Assembly: GCF_034313845.1 (NCBI RefSeq)
Contig: NZ_JAVIWN010000008.1
Source: Actimicrobium sp034313845
GTDB taxonomy: Bacteria; Pseudomonadota; Gammaproteobacteria; Burkholderiales; Burkholderiaceae_D
Length of the DNA stretch: 64,000 nucleotides
Strand: one strand, 5' to 3'
Positions 10,124 through 18,827 of the stretch are shown here, one piece after another (positions within the stretch are counted from its first letter, which is position 1; each line of letters starts with the position of its first letter). The position numbers were made by a program, and so were the translations under genes. The notes under the pieces were generated by a model that was given only the letters and a program-made list of their open reading frames with translations, did not search any database and was not told where the DNA came from.

Positions 10124-10467
10124 TCGGCCTGCCTGTCGGCACGCGGATCTGGATCGCCGCCGGTATCACGGACATGCGCTGTGGCTTCCAGGGATTGGCT
10201 GCGAAGGTAGAAACCGCATTGGCAGCCGATCCGTTCAATGGCCATGTCTTCGTGTTCCGTGGCCGCCGCGGCGATACGGTCAAACTATTGTGGGCCACGG
10301 AGGATGGTCTGTGCCTGCTGGCCAAGCGGCTCGAACAGGGTCGGTTTGTGTGGCCGCAAGCCACCAGTGGATCGGTATGCCTGACGCCGGCGCAGCTGTC
10401 GATGCTGCTCGAAGGTATCGACTGGCGACAACCGCAACGCACCTGGCATCCCAGATCGGTGTTGTAA
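10120..10467 (+). CDS. IS66 accessory protein TnpB
   Basis: A 115-residue protein of the IS66 Orf2 family, easily recognised by GTRIWIAAGITDMRCGFQGL near the N-terminus, HVFVFRGRRGDTVKLLW in the middle and LSMLLEGIDW near the end. It is essential with TnpA for transposition in studied IS66 members. The start codon overlaps the tnpA stop and tnpC starts 29 bp further on. Length and motifs are normal for the family. Confidence 0.95.
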   Translation: MIGLPVGTRIWIAAGITDMRCGFQGLAAKVETALAADPFNGHVFVFRGRRGDTVKLLWATEDGLCLLAKRLEQGRFVWPQATSGSVCLTPAQLSMLLEGIDWRQPQRTWHPRSVL

Positions 10468-10496
10468 ACATCAACGGACTTGCGTAAACTCCGTGC

Positions 10497-12077
10497 ATGC
10501 CGAACCTGCCCATTCCCTCGCCCCTGCCCGACGACATCGACGCCCTCAAGGCGATGGTGCGTGCGCAGCAGGCGGCGATGGATCAAATGACGTTGGTCAT
10601 GGCGTCGCATGCCGTTGAAGTCGAACAGCTCAAGTTGCTCATTGCCAAATTACAGCGCATGCAATTCGGCCGCAAGTCCGAGAAGATCGATCGGCAGATC
10701 GCGAAACTGGAGTGCCGGCTAGAGGACTTGCTGGCCGAAGAAGGTGTCGTCGATTCACTGCCACTTCCACCTGTCGTGACGCCGGCAACCGGCCCAGCTA
10801 CCGAGCCCAAGGGTCCGGTACGACACGCCTTGCCGCCCGAACTGCCCCGCGAGGAGCGCATTCTGGAGCCGTCCGAGACCGCCTGTCCGGATTGCGGCGG
10901 TCATCTCAAATCACTTGGTGAGGATGTCTCCGAACAGCTAGAAATCCTCAATTCAGCCTTCAAAGTGATCCGCCATATCCGGCGCAAGAAAGCCTGCGCC
11001 TGCTGTGACCGCATCGTGCAAGTGCCGGCAGCGAGCCGGCCGATTCTGCGCGGCGTAGCCGGACCCGGTTTGCTCGCGCATATCCTGGTGGCGAAATTCG
11101 CCGATCATCAACCGTTGTATCGGCAGTCGGTGATCTATGCCCGGCAGGGTGTCGAGATCGACCGTTCCAGCATGGGACGCTGGGTCGGTGCCTGCAGCGC
11201 ATTGATGGCACCCCTGGTGGAAGCACTGCGCAACCATGTGATGGCCGGTATCAAACTGCACGCCGATGACACGACGGTGCCTGTACTCGCTGCGGGTCAC
11301 GGCCAGACCAAGACTGGCCGGCTCTGGACCTATGTGCGAGATGATCGTAGCTCGGCCTCGACGGTCCCGCCAGCGGTCTGGTTTGCCTACACGCCGGACC
11401 GCAAGGGCATCCACCCGCAAACCCATCTCGCCGGATTTCACGGCATTCTGCAAGCCGATGCCTACGCAGGCTTCAATGCCATTTACGATACCGGACGGGT
11501 GCAGGAAGCCGCTTGCTGGGCGCACACCCGGCGTAAATTCCATGATCTCCATGTCGTTCATCCAACGACGTTTACCACCGAGGTGCTGCACCGGATCGGT
11601 GAGCTGTACGAGATTGAGGAACCGCTGCGCGGCAAGCCGCCGGATATTCGTCGGCAGGTCCGGCAGTCTAAGACGTTGCCGCTACTGGTGGACTTCGAAG
11701 CTTGGCTGCGTGCGCGCTTGCCGACCTTGTCGGCCAAGTCCGACACGACCAAAGCCATCAATTACGCGCTCAACCAATGGCAGGCATTGCTGCTGTACTG
11801 CGATCACGGTATCGCCGAGATCGACAACAATGCGGCTGAACGTGCTCTGCGCGGCGTTGCTCTGGGACGCAAAAATTTCTTGTTCGTGGGTGCCGATAGC
11901 GGCGGCGAGCGCGCCGCCGCCATGTACGCGCTAATCGGCACCGCAAAACTGAACGGCATCGATCCGGAAGCCTACCTGCGCCATGTGCTCACGCACATTG
12001 CCGACTATCCCATCAATCAAATCAATGATCTGCTGCCTTGGAATGTCGCCGACCAGCTTGGCACCGCTTCGCGCTAA
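10497..12077 (+). CDS. IS66 transposase TnpC
   Basis: A 526-residue DDE transposase. It has an N-terminal coiled-coil/leucine-zipper region (about 15-75), the conserved MQFGRKSEKI motif, a zinc-finger CPDCGG at about residue 130 and another CACC pair around 163, then the catalytic core with HADDTTVPVL and QADAYAGF segments, and the terminal EIDNNAAERALRGVALGRKNF block typical of IS66. Full length and uninterrupted, so it could still be active. Confidence 0.95.
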   Translation: MPNLPIPSPLPDDIDALKAMVRAQQAAMDQMTLVMASHAVEVEQLKLLIAKLQRMQFGRKSEKIDRQIAKLECRLEDLLAEEGVVDSLPLPPVVTPATGPATEPKGPVRHALPPELPREERILEPSETACPDCGGHLKSLGEDVSEQLEILNSAFKVIRHIRRKKACACCDRIVQVPAASRPILRGVAGPGLLAHILVAKFADHQPLYRQSVIYARQGVEIDRSSMGRWVGACSALMAPLVEALRNHVMAGIKLHADDTTVPVLAAGHGQTKTGRLWTYVRDDRSSASTVPPAVWFAYTPDRKGIHPQTHLAGFHGILQADAYAGFNAIYDTGRVQEAACWAHTRRKFHDLHVVHPTTFTTEVLHRIGELYEIEEPLRGKPPDIRRQVRQSKTLPLLVDFEAWLRARLPTLSAKSDTTKAINYALNQWQALLLYCDHGIAEIDNNAAERALRGVALGRKNFLFVGADSGGERAAAMYALIGTAKLNGIDPEAYLRHVLTHIADYPINQINDLLPWNVADQLGTASR

Positions 12078-12133
12078 ATCCTGCATTTACTACGAAGCAA
12101 AATTGGTCAAGACGTTGCTCGTGAGGCGCTTAC

Positions 12134-12332
12134 CCTTGACGGCACCCGGGGCGTGGCGGTGCGCTGCGTGCAGACGCCGCAGATGAATGCGCAAGGCCAG
12201 ATCCCCGGTGCTGTGTAAGCTCGGTCCGCGCCGGGTGGCTGCGTAATAGCTACTCCTGCTGATACCGACGACACGACACAGAGCCGCCAGACCGTACTGC
12301 GGTCGGAGTTGTTCGATGAATGCGTACTTCAC
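12134..12332 (-). pseudogene. N-terminal fragment of an IS3-family OrfB transposase
   Basis: The minus frame from GTG 12332 reads KYAFIEQLRPQYGLAALCRV, then GISRSSYYAA, the start of an IS3 OrfB. It stops being IS3-like at 12133, where the IS66 terminus begins, so IS66 cut it. The catalytic core is missing and is not found on the other side of the IS66 element. Confidence 0.75.
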
Positions 12333-12685
12333 AGCTTGCGGCGAGTTAAGTACGCATCGAACTTTTTTAGGATGGCCAGCTCCTCCTCGGTTTTTTTCAA
12401 TGTGCGACGCAAGCGAATCAGTTCGCCTTCCTGCGTCACGGGTAAGCGCCCAGGCCCGTTGAAACTATCAACGTCGTCCCTGGTATCGAACACCTTCGCT
12501 CATTTGTAGAGCTAGTTGCGTCGAATCCCCAGCTCCAGCGCCAATGCGGTCGGATTTTGCAGACCGGCACGCATGCGCGCCAAGGTCGCCAGCTTGAATT
12601 CTTTTGCGATCACCGTAGGTGGCTGCCTCGTGACGACCGCTCCAGACGGTTCCGTCACACTAACGGACGATAGTTTATTTTTCAT
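12329..12685 (-). pseudogene. IS3-family OrfA with two in-frame stops
   Basis: Reading back from ATG 12685 gives an IS3 OrfA (helix-turn-helix helper) with FKLATLARMRAGLQNPTALA and a C-terminal RRTLKKTEEELAILKKFDAY leucine zipper. Two codons have become stops, TAG and TGA, just after GIRR, where family members carry Gln and Trp (QLYKW). The frame otherwise stays open to the end and overlaps the orfB start. Clearly dead. Confidence 0.75.
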
Positions 12686-12737
12686 GACATCCTTTCGGGA
12701 CTGTGTGTCCCTCTCTTGAAGTGTCCATCAAAACTAG

Positions 12738-13015
12738 GCCATCACAAGCGTGAATCTTGGCGGTCAAATCGAGGCCAAGTGCCTTCATTACTGCGAGGGT
12801 GGTTTTCAGGGTTGGGTTGCCGTTCTCACTGAAGGAACGGTAAAGCCGTTCGCGGGAAAGGCCGGTTTACCCGGCAATTTGCGCCATACCCTTTGCACCA
12901 GCGACAACGCCAAGTGCATGTGCGATGCAACCGGCTTCGTTCGTTTCGAATGCTTCAGCCACGAAGGTTGCCATTGCTTCGTAAGAAGCCAAATCCGTTC
13001 TCAGTGCTACTTTAG
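12738..13015 (-). pseudogene. HigA-like antitoxin pseudogene
   Basis: The minus strand reads LRTDLASYEAMATFVAEAFE, then ALGVVAGAKGMAQIAG, a TAA stop, then TGLSRERLYRSFSENGNPTL and VMKALGLDLTAKI. This is the addiction-module antidote (HigA/XRE-like) family, the same as the intact neighbour at 13056-13361. One in-frame TAA (about 12863-12865) splits the helix-turn-helix, and the N-terminus is also lost after a stop near 13015. Probably the remnant of an earlier duplicate or a second module. Confidence 0.65.
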
Positions 13016-13055
13016 CAATAAATTACTTAGGTTATTACACTTCCTTTGTCTTTCG

Positions 13056-13361
13056 TCAGCCATGGATGGACTGTGCCACTAAACGCACCCCGAGCGCAGC
13101 ACAGACACGGCTGACGGTATCGAAACGTGGTTCACTTCCCGGCCGAAGTGCTTTGTACAGCGCTTCCCGTGTAATGCCCGAATCCCTCGCAACCTGTGTC
13201 ATACCCCGTGAACGGGCAATATCGCCGAGTGCGGTGGCCAGTAGCGCCGAATCGTTTTCTTCAAGAACGGTGGTGAGATACGCTGCGACAGCGTCTTCGC
13301 TGTTTAGGTACTCGGCTGCATCGAACTCAGGGAGTTCGGAAACCTTAATTTTCTTGGTCAT
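13056..13361 (-). CDS. HigA-like addiction module antitoxin
   Basis: A 101-residue DNA-binding protein. The centre (ALGDIARSRGMTQVARDSGI, then TREALYKALRPGSEPRFDTV) is the helix-turn-helix of the putative addiction-module antidote family, and the end (VCAALGVRLVAQSI) is typical. It would neutralise the RelE/HigB-type toxin encoded just upstream and repress the pair. The start ATG (13359-13361) follows the restored toxin stop by 3 bp, the usual toxin-first higBA order. Because the toxin reading frame is broken, the antitoxin may be an orphan. Confidence 0.85.
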   Translation of the reverse strand: MTKKIKVSELPEFDAAEYLNSEDAVAAYLTTVLEENDSALLATALGDIARSRGMTQVARDSGITREALYKALRPGSEPRFDTVSRVCAALGVRLVAQSIHG

Positions 13362-13364
13362 AAT

Positions 13365-13663
13365 TCAATCCTCCAAAGATTTTGCCAAATCAAGAGCCCT
13401 ATTAATGTCGGCTTGTTGCGTTGACTTGTTGCCACCGTCGAGCATCACGATGATAGTGTCACCACTCTGGACGTAGTACATGCGCCAGCCGGGTCCGAGT
13501 GTTCGCGCATTTCATACACTCCTTCACCTACGGACTGTATGTCGCCCAAGTTACCAAGCTGAACCTTGCGCAAGCGCTTGATAAGCCGTTGTCGGGTCAG
13601 TCCATCTTTGAGGCACTTGAGCCAGTCAGAGAACTCTTCGAGGCGTTTTACCGTGTAGATCAT
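13365..13663 (-). pseudogene. RelE/HigB-type toxin with a 1-nt frameshift
   Basis: From 13663 the frame reads MIYTVKRLEEFSDWLKCLKD, then RRLI-like basic residues and GEGVYEMREH, typical of the phage-derived Gp49-like/HigB toxin family. After EMREH it goes out of frame; one missing T near 13495 would restore FGPGWRMYYV, SGDTIIVMLDGG and an end at 13365, the standard length of about 100 residues. The annotated frame otherwise stops early. Either a real inactivating deletion or a sequencing error. Upstream lies an 8-bp palindromic arm pair likely to be its operator. Confidence 0.75.
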
Positions 13664-13671
13664 GTCTAGAA

Positions 13672-13689
13672 TGTAATCGAACGATTACA
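13672..13689. promoter_or_regulatory. Palindromic operator of the toxin-antitoxin pair
   Basis: TGTAATCG and CGATTACA are perfect inverted arms around AA, 9 bp upstream of the toxin start codon. Position and symmetry fit autoregulation by the downstream helix-turn-helix antitoxin. Confidence 0.6.
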
Positions 13690-13730
13690 CTTAGTCAAGA
13701 ATAAATGTAATTTGAGGATGATGTGGGAAT

Positions 13731-13880
13731 GTGTTGGCACCGACGCGTTTTTGACCACCCGACCAATTTTCACTGACCCACCCGAACTGGCGCAGAGGCA
13801 GACGCAGCAGGGCTTACCAAAGGCCCGGGTGGGTCAGTCGACGTCGGCGCCCAAGGTCAAAAACTCGTCGACGCCAACAC
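13731..13880. repeat. 150-bp pair of inverted IS-like ends (MITE-like)
   Basis: The left part starts GTGTTGGCACCGACG and contains TTTTTGACC and ACTGACCCACCCG. The right part is its inverted counterpart, with CGGGTGGGTCAGT and GTCAAAAACTCG, ending CGACGCCAACAC. Ends of the TG...CA kind with internal repeated blocks recall IS21-family termini. The centre (about 13785-13827) has no gene. A related single left end lies at 53190-53260. In both places the sequence lies just past the 3' end of a tyrosine recombinase gene. Confidence 0.6.
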
Positions 13881-13895
13881 TCGCTACTAAAATTA

Positions 13896-16007
13896 CTACC
13901 CCTCCGTGCGCTTTCCCTCCCAAAACCGTTGCGACGCCAGCATGCGCCGGCGCTCCTCGCTGGTGGTGTAGCCAGTCGTCGTATCCAGTGACGCATGCCC
14001 CAGATTCTGCTGCACGATATCCAATGGCATGCCCGCCGCAACGGCATGCGTGCCGTGCGTGTGACGCAGCCAGTGGGTACTGGCCTGAGCGAACCGCATC
14101 GCGTCTCTCGTATCGGTGGCCATCATCACGGCCGCGCACTCTGCAAAAAATGTTTTTAGCTGGCCGTAGACGGTGCCGCTGCTGACCCCCTCCTTATTGT
14201 CCACGATGCGCCCCGCCCGGCTTGACCACGGCGCCTGCGCCGCCACATCGATGGCCTGGCCGATCAGATACGCGCCGCGATTGCGCTCGTGCAGCGGATC
14301 CCGGTCCAGTGCGCGTGAGGCCAGGTAGCGCGACAGCGTTCCTACGACCTCGATGGGTACGTTGACGATCCGTTCTTTATTGCCCTTGCCGAGTACCGTC
14401 AATTCCCATCCTTCGACGGCCTCCCCGCCGTCCGGTGACGGATACGACACCCACTGCAAGTCGTCGACCCGGGCTTGTACGCCCTCGACCAGCCGCACCC
14501 CGGTGGCATAGTAAAACGCCAGCACGAAACGCAGGCGCTGGTCGACCGAGCTCTCGCCCAATTGTCCGGCCTGCTCCTCGATGAACTGCCACTGTGCCTG
14601 ACTGAAACTGCGGCCGCGATTGACGCCCACCCGCGTGGGCGTCGGAATGATCACGCCGTTCCACGGATTGCCGATCACGTAGCACTGGTCGACCAGAAAC
14701 GTATAAAAACTTTTCAGAATAGTGATCGCACTGTGCTGCGCACTGGGCGACAACGGCCCCTCGAAGGGCCGCCACAGTGCGCTCCATTTTTGCCGGCTGC
14801 GCGGTGCGCACCAGCGATCGTGTGGCGACGGATCGGCCAGGAATTGCCGGTACGCTGCGCAATCTTCCAGCGACATCGACGACAACGGTTTTTTATGCTG
14901 GACGATGGCCCACAACATGAAACGTTCGGCTTCCTTCAGGTAGGCGCGCTGGGTGTGCGACAGATACTGCAACCAGTCCAGGTGCAACTCGGGTGCCTGC
15001 GGGTCGATACCGCGTTTTTTCTGCAATTCGCGCCGGGCCTCCATCGAGATGCCGCGCCGCGTCTTGATCCACAGGAGAAGCGCCTCGTGGTCGTTCTGGG
15101 CGCGCATCATGCACAGTGCTTTCGGCGCCCGATAGACGCCGTTGGCGCCGTTGAGTTCTTCCGGGACAATCAGCTTGTCGATCGGCACGATTGCTGTCGC
15201 ACGCGGCACAATACGGGCCAGCTCGTGCGCAAACAATGCCGAGCGCTTGACCAGCACGTGATGGCCGATGCGCACACCGAGACTGTCCTCATGGGCGCGT
15301 AACCAGTCCATGATGCGCGCAGCCTTGACCGGACCAATCCAGGCAATAGAAGTGGACCAGCGTAGGCCGATGCCATTGATGTGCGCGACCAGCTCGCGCA
15401 GCGTGAACAGACCCGCCTGCTGCAGATAGCCTGCCTGTTCGGGATTGAACCAGGCCGCGATCGGATCACTGGATTCCGGTGGCTGCGCCACCAGCTGTTC
15501 CAGCCAGCGCAACGCATCAAGCTGCTTGTAGAGCAGCGCCGTGCGGCGATTGCGGCGCGTGGACGCGTCGCCGTGTACTGCCGCGTACGCCTCGAGCTGC
15601 TCGGCTTGCGAGAAGTCCTCGATACCCCGCTCCACAACAAAGTCGTCCAGGCTGGGCAGCTCCGGCTCGCTATCTCCTATCCTGGAAAGATCGAGCAGCA
15701 CCAGGCGTGCGGTGCCGGGGCGCTGATGACGGCGCGCGGCAGCAGCGAAGGCGTCGCGCATCCAGGCGATGGTACGGCGCACCGAACTGGTATCGCGATG
15801 GTCGCCCTCGATGCGCAGATAGCGGTGCCAGCTCGCGCGCGTATCCAGTCCTTCGATGAGCGCGCGCATGAACGCAAAATGACCGATGTGCAGCCGGCGC
15901 GAGACCGGTTGTACCCGCTGCAGCACCAGTGCAGGCGAAGGATCTACCGGCGGCAGGCCCGCGCTGGCATCGGCCGGGGTGGTCATTGCAGTGGCCGGAT
16001 CACGCAT
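13896..16007 (-). CDS. Large tyrosine recombinase with N-terminal DUF3701-like domain
   Basis: A 703-residue protein. The N-terminal 130 residues (HFAFMRALIEGLDTRASWHR and following) resemble the DUF3701 domain found on some Burkholderiales phage-type integrases. The catalytic domain is complete: Arg in YYATGVRLVEG, a Lys-rich strand VLGKGNKERIV, HWLRH, LGHASLDTTTGYT with the second His and the nucleophile Tyr. It should cut and rejoin DNA at specific sites, for example to resolve plasmid multimers or move an island. It is much longer than XerC/D (about 300 residues). A 150-bp inverted-end repeat lies immediately downstream. MTTPADAS at 15986 is an alternative start. Confidence 0.9.
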   Translation of the reverse strand: MRDPATAMTTPADASAGLPPVDPSPALVLQRVQPVSRRLHIGHFAFMRALIEGLDTRASWHRYLRIEGDHRDTSSVRRTIAWMRDAFAAAARRHQRPGTARLVLLDLSRIGDSEPELPSLDDFVVERGIEDFSQAEQLEAYAAVHGDASTRRNRRTALLYKQLDALRWLEQLVAQPPESSDPIAAWFNPEQAGYLQQAGLFTLRELVAHINGIGLRWSTSIAWIGPVKAARIMDWLRAHEDSLGVRIGHHVLVKRSALFAHELARIVPRATAIVPIDKLIVPEELNGANGVYRAPKALCMMRAQNDHEALLLWIKTRRGISMEARRELQKKRGIDPQAPELHLDWLQYLSHTQRAYLKEAERFMLWAIVQHKKPLSSMSLEDCAAYRQFLADPSPHDRWCAPRSRQKWSALWRPFEGPLSPSAQHSAITILKSFYTFLVDQCYVIGNPWNGVIIPTPTRVGVNRGRSFSQAQWQFIEEQAGQLGESSVDQRLRFVLAFYYATGVRLVEGVQARVDDLQWVSYPSPDGGEAVEGWELTVLGKGNKERIVNVPIEVVGTLSRYLASRALDRDPLHERNRGAYLIGQAIDVAAQAPWSSRAGRIVDNKEGVSSGTVYGQLKTFFAECAAVMMATDTRDAMRFAQASTHWLRHTHGTHAVAAGMPLDIVQQNLGHASLDTTTGYTTSEERRRMLASQRFWEGKRTEG

Positions 16008-16307
16008 GGATGTGCGCCGCGTCTCGCAGCCGCGTGGCCGCAGCGGCGATCACTGGCCGACTTGCTGTCGCGACCTCATTCCACCACGCCACCGACGCGT
16101 TGTGGCCGATGTTCGGAGAGATGGCAGAGCGAGGAATCTGTTGGATGGTGGTGAGTGACATGGGCTTTATCGGTGATGTTGTGGGCGCGATATGGTCGAT
16201 CAGCAGCGTGCCGGCATGTTCCCTGCCCTGCCCGCAAGCCGTTGCCTGGCGCGGGTTACGGACGGGTGGTGCCTGGATGCCTTAATTCTACCGGCTTTTC
16301 TCTTATG

Positions 16308-16329
16308 AATGATAATTAGACTTATCATT
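16308..16329. promoter_or_regulatory. Inverted repeat upstream of the recombinase
   Basis: AATGATAA (16308-16315) and TTATCATT (16322-16329) are perfect arms around a 6-nt centre. It lies in AT-rich DNA about 300 bp upstream of the recombinase start, so an operator or a recombination site is possible. Confidence 0.35.
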
Positions 16330-16416
16330 TATACGAGGCGCGGATCAGAAACATCTTGACAACAAAAACGGGAAGCACGTTCACGCAACTATCACTGCAA
16401 AACCACGCCGAGATAC

Positions 16417-16650
16417 CTACCCGCGCAGCCGATAACCCCGCTGCTGCCGGCGTCGCGTAATCACCTCAATGACCGCCAGCCCCGCAGCAACATTCGGCAC
16501 CACGGTACTTTTACCGCCACCACGCTCACTGACACGTCTGCCCCAGGCTTGGCAGAGTACCCACGTGCCAAACAGATCACGACTTAACAGCACCGTATAG
16601 ACACGCGTATCTGTGACGAAACTACGCCACAGCGGGTTGTCAGACATCAC
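16417..16650 (-). CDS. Small WGR-domain protein
   Basis: A protein of 77 residues consisting almost only of a WGR domain: RVYTVLLSRDLFGTWVLCQA, then WGRRVSERGGGKST, then AVIEVITRRRQQRGYRL. In larger proteins WGR domains accompany polyadenylation or PARP-type enzymes and are thought to bind nucleic acid; stand-alone versions occur on plasmids and integrative elements. Function unknown. An 8-bp tandem repeat lies just upstream. Confidence 0.7.
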   Translation of the reverse strand: MMSDNPLWRSFVTDTRVYTVLLSRDLFGTWVLCQAWGRRVSERGGGKSTVVPNVAAGLAVIEVITRRRQQRGYRLRG

Positions 16651-16663
16651 GTCCAGCGACTGC

Positions 16664-16693
16664 GTCAGCGTGTCAGCGTGTCAGCGTGTCAGC
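16664..16693. repeat. 8-bp tandem repeat
   Basis: The unit GTCAGCGT is repeated about 3.75 times immediately upstream of the WGR gene start. It may be replication slippage or a binding array. Confidence 0.7.
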
Positions 16694-16755
16694 AGTATCA
16701 ATCATAGGTGGTTACCTCGCCATGAGATGACTCATTCCGGCACAAAAGACTACAC

Positions 16756-17043
16756 TTAGCCATTACTGCGTAACGATGATGTCGTCGCACCAAACTTGCC
16801 GTCGTAATACTCGGCCTGCCCGTTCGGATAGAGCAAGACGCCGTTGACGGTTTCCGTCTCGGCGTCGACTAGCAATCGCTCAAGCAGTGCTCGCTGCGTT
16901 ACGCCGTAACACTTTGCAAAACGCTCCAGTGCCCGTTTGGCGTGCAGGCTGACCACCTGGTTGATGCGCTCACAGTGGCCCTCTTCGTCCTGCAGATGAC
17001 GCTTGCGGTAAGCGGATTGACGGCTTGCATTGCTGGTGACCAT
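16756..17043 (-). CDS. Ribbon-helix-helix-like small protein, copy 1
   Basis: A protein of 95 residues from the ATG at 17043, the start shared with its paralogue at 30345-30656; a further in-frame ATG lies at 17070. Residues about 22-60 (ERINQVVSLHAKRALERFAK, then YGVTQRALLERLLVDAE) have the strand-helix-helix pattern of CopG/Arc-type repressors. The paralogue shares about three quarters of its residues. A GTTAC-GCA-GTAAC palindrome lies 39 bp upstream (17082-17094), with another inside the gene (16898-16910) and a near-match at its 3' end. I infer an autoregulated DNA-binding protein. Not a family I can name. The ParE-like gene lies upstream on the same strand. Confidence 0.6.
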   Translation of the reverse strand: MVTSNASRQSAYRKRHLQDEEGHCERINQVVSLHAKRALERFAKCYGVTQRALLERLLVDAETETVNGVLLYPNGQAEYYDGKFGATTSSLRSNG

Positions 17044-17081
17044 AGGTATCGTCCTCGATGACATCTTCACGTAGTGGCTAC

Positions 17082-17094
17082 GTTACGCAGTAAC
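17082..17094. promoter_or_regulatory. GTTAC-N3-GTAAC palindrome upstream of RHH copy 1
   Basis: GTTAC GCA GTAAC lies upstream of the small gene starting at 17043. The same motif, in a longer perfect palindrome, lies upstream of the paralogue at 30279-30309, which supports a role as operator. Confidence 0.5.
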
Positions 17095-17177
17095 TTGGCA
17101 GAATGCGCCAAATAGTCAATCACGCCGCATCAATCAATTGCATCAGCAATGTTGATGCCCGTTACGCCTTGAGGGGA

Positions 17178-17420
17178 TCACAGGTGGCGTGGCGCATCCA
17201 TACGGTCATGCAAGATACGAACGACTGCGATGCCATAAGTCGTGATCTGAAAGTAAATCATGTGCCGCTCACTATTTCGGCGACGATAGCCCGGTCGGAT
17301 GAGGTCGCATGCCGGGGCGATCTTGGGCGACGCCGCCAATTCGGCAAAGGCCGTTATCAAGATGTCGATATAACAATTGGCCTGCTCTGCCCCCCACTGT
17401 TGCCGAGTATGGGGCTCCAC
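17178..17420 (-). CDS. ParE/RelE-superfamily toxin
   Basis: An 80-residue protein from the GTG at 17420. The C-terminal part (SPKIAPACDLIRPGYRRRNS, then ERHMIYFQITTYGIAVVRIL and HDRMDAPRHL) is typical of ParE toxins, which poison gyrase or, in RelE relatives, cleave mRNA. The usual N-terminal strand-helix (about 15-20 residues) is poorly matched; the frame stays open upstream to about 17480 but without a good start. No ParD-like antitoxin is seen next to it, so it may be a truncated orphan. The ribbon-helix-helix-like gene downstream is a conceivable partner but has its own operator. Confidence 0.65.
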   Translation of the reverse strand: MEPHTRQQWGAEQANCYIDILITAFAELAASPKIAPACDLIRPGYRRRNSERHMIYFQITTYGIAVVRILHDRMDAPRHL

Positions 17421-18091
17421 GCCGGAACCCTCGGAAATTTTATCGTAGGACTCGGCAGATCCAGTTTCAGCTTCTTCGTTTAAACCGATACTGTTTCCAG
17501 TTCAGTTTTGTGACCGACCTAGATCATGATTTCCGGTGACTAACGTTTGGCGTTTGGCGCTTATCCCCATCAGTGCGGGCTTTACGCACCCCACAAAAAA
17601 ATCGAGGTTTCCGGCGTGTAACCCCAGTTGGGAAAATTACGCAGATTTATGTGATTGTCACGCAAATGAGATAACTAGAAAACAGAGCGACGCCATGACG
17701 GCGCTTACAGCGCCCTCCCCCGGAGTACGTTCACACCGCCTACTTTGCTCGGCGAAAAGGTAGTTAGAGCAACATTAAGTTAGCCAAAAAACTTATTTCA
17801 ACACCCTGTCTTTCAATGATTCTGGACTATTTCAATTGCTGTTCTTGCCGAGAGTACGCCATTGAAATTCAGATCGGTGTGGATGAATGCAGGGTCCTTC
17901 GCCGGCATGTCTGGTCGATGCATGCGCTGGTTGCAATGAATTCTTGTCGAAAAACCTGCTGGTTGCAGATCGGGCCGTATTGAATCGAGGTCACCGCACT
18001 GACTGTTTGATCGCCATCTGGTTTTCAATGCAAATATTTGAGCTTGGACGACGCGAAACCAACCTTTCCCGGTCCTTGATTTGGAAATAAT
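17421..18091. other. Non-coding region, nothing recognised
   Basis: About 670 bp with short unconvincing frames, no strong hairpin and no IS end that I can identify. Confidence 0.45.
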
Positions 18092-18661
18092 CTACGCTAT
18101 CGCTAGCAAACGTCGAATAATGACCATGTTCGCCTGAAAACCAGCCGGATATCGTAGCAACTCCAGTGGTACCCCCTCATGCTGACGCCGATCACTCATG
18201 CGCCCCTGCCCTGCCCTGCTGTTTTCCGACCTCCTGGCCAGCATTGTGCGGCCCCTCGATTGATGGGAGTCCCACGCCATGGCAAACGCGTCAGAAAACT
18301 GTTGGGCGGGTTGCATGTCATAGTCTGCGGCCACAATGCGCCGAATGACGGCCGTAAGTCGTACTTGCGTCCTGATCGGCTGCGATCGGTGCTCCAGTTC
18401 CAATGCAAATATCCCGTAGCGCAAGCACGTATGGTCCGTCAGGAACCGCGTCCGTACAAGCTTTTGAACGGCCCCGATACACAGGTCATGTTCAGCGAGG
18501 AATCCGGGTATCGGCAGGCCGACGGGAGAGTGACGCCAATACCCCTGCGAAATACGTGGCAGTTCGGCCCTCCATAGCGCTTGCCTTTCATCCGAATTTG
18601 TCTGGCAGATGTCTTCGGTATCAGTTGGTTTCATCGCTGCTCCTGTCATGGATAACATCAC
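18092..18661 (-). CDS. Hypothetical protein downstream of the Rep gene
   Basis: The open frame gives 189 residues, or 180 from the internal ATG (MKPTDTEDICQTN). It begins within the tail of the small gene at 18621-18827 and lies on the same strand as the Rep gene, suggesting a rep operon. The stretch ELPRISQGYWRHSPVGLPIP and the following Arg-rich helices do not match a family I recognise. Coding potential is uncertain because the opposite strand is also open here. Confidence 0.35.
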   Translation of the reverse strand: MMLSMTGAAMKPTDTEDICQTNSDERQALWRAELPRISQGYWRHSPVGLPIPGFLAEHDLCIGAVQKLVRTRFLTDHTCLRYGIFALELEHRSQPIRTQVRLTAVIRRIVAADYDMQPAQQFSDAFAMAWDSHQSRGRTMLARRSENSRAGQGRMSDRRQHEGVPLELLRYPAGFQANMVIIRRLLAIA

Positions 18662-18827
18662 CCTCTGCTGTTACGCTCAGTTTTAAGATCTGGCAATCGC
18701 CATTGTCTGTCTTGCAAGTGATACCGAATGACCGCAGCAACATTTCCTGTGCGTCCAGTCTTGAACCTGACGTGCCTTCCCTTGCAGGAATGAACCTGGT
18801 CCCCTTTTCTGGTGGCACTTTTTTCAT
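18621..18827 (-). CDS. Hypothetical small protein following Rep
   Basis: A 68-residue frame whose start (MKKVPPEKGTRFI) overlaps the Rep stop by 4 bp (18824-18827), an arrangement typical of translational coupling. The sequence contains GSRLDAQEMLLRSFGITC and ends acidic and hydrophilic. No family recognised. Confidence 0.4.
   Translation of the reverse strand: MKKVPPEKGTRFIPAREGTSGSRLDAQEMLLRSFGITCKTDNGDCQILKLSVTAEGDVIHDRSSDETN

Larger units (their letters stand above)
9604..12133 (+). mobile_element. Complete IS66-family insertion sequence
   Basis: It is bounded by GTAAGCGCCTCA at 9604 and its inverted copy TGAGGCGCTTAC ending at 12133, with further imperfect matching inward (ACGTCT/AGACGT). 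It carries the three-gene IS66 set tnpA, tnpB and tnpC with intact frames. The 8-bp flanks (GTCTCTTC and CCTTGACG) differ, so the two sides no longer represent one insertion event: IS5 debris lies on the left and a cut IS3 element on the right. Confidence 0.9.

Noticed and set aside
9604..12133. 8-bp target duplication around the complete IS66
   Set aside because: The adjacent 8-mers GTCTCTTC and CCTTGACG do not match, so no duplication can be claimed.
14475..15302. Plus-strand frame of 275 codons opposite the large recombinase
   Set aside because: Antisense shadow; the recombinase on the minus strand has all catalytic motifs.
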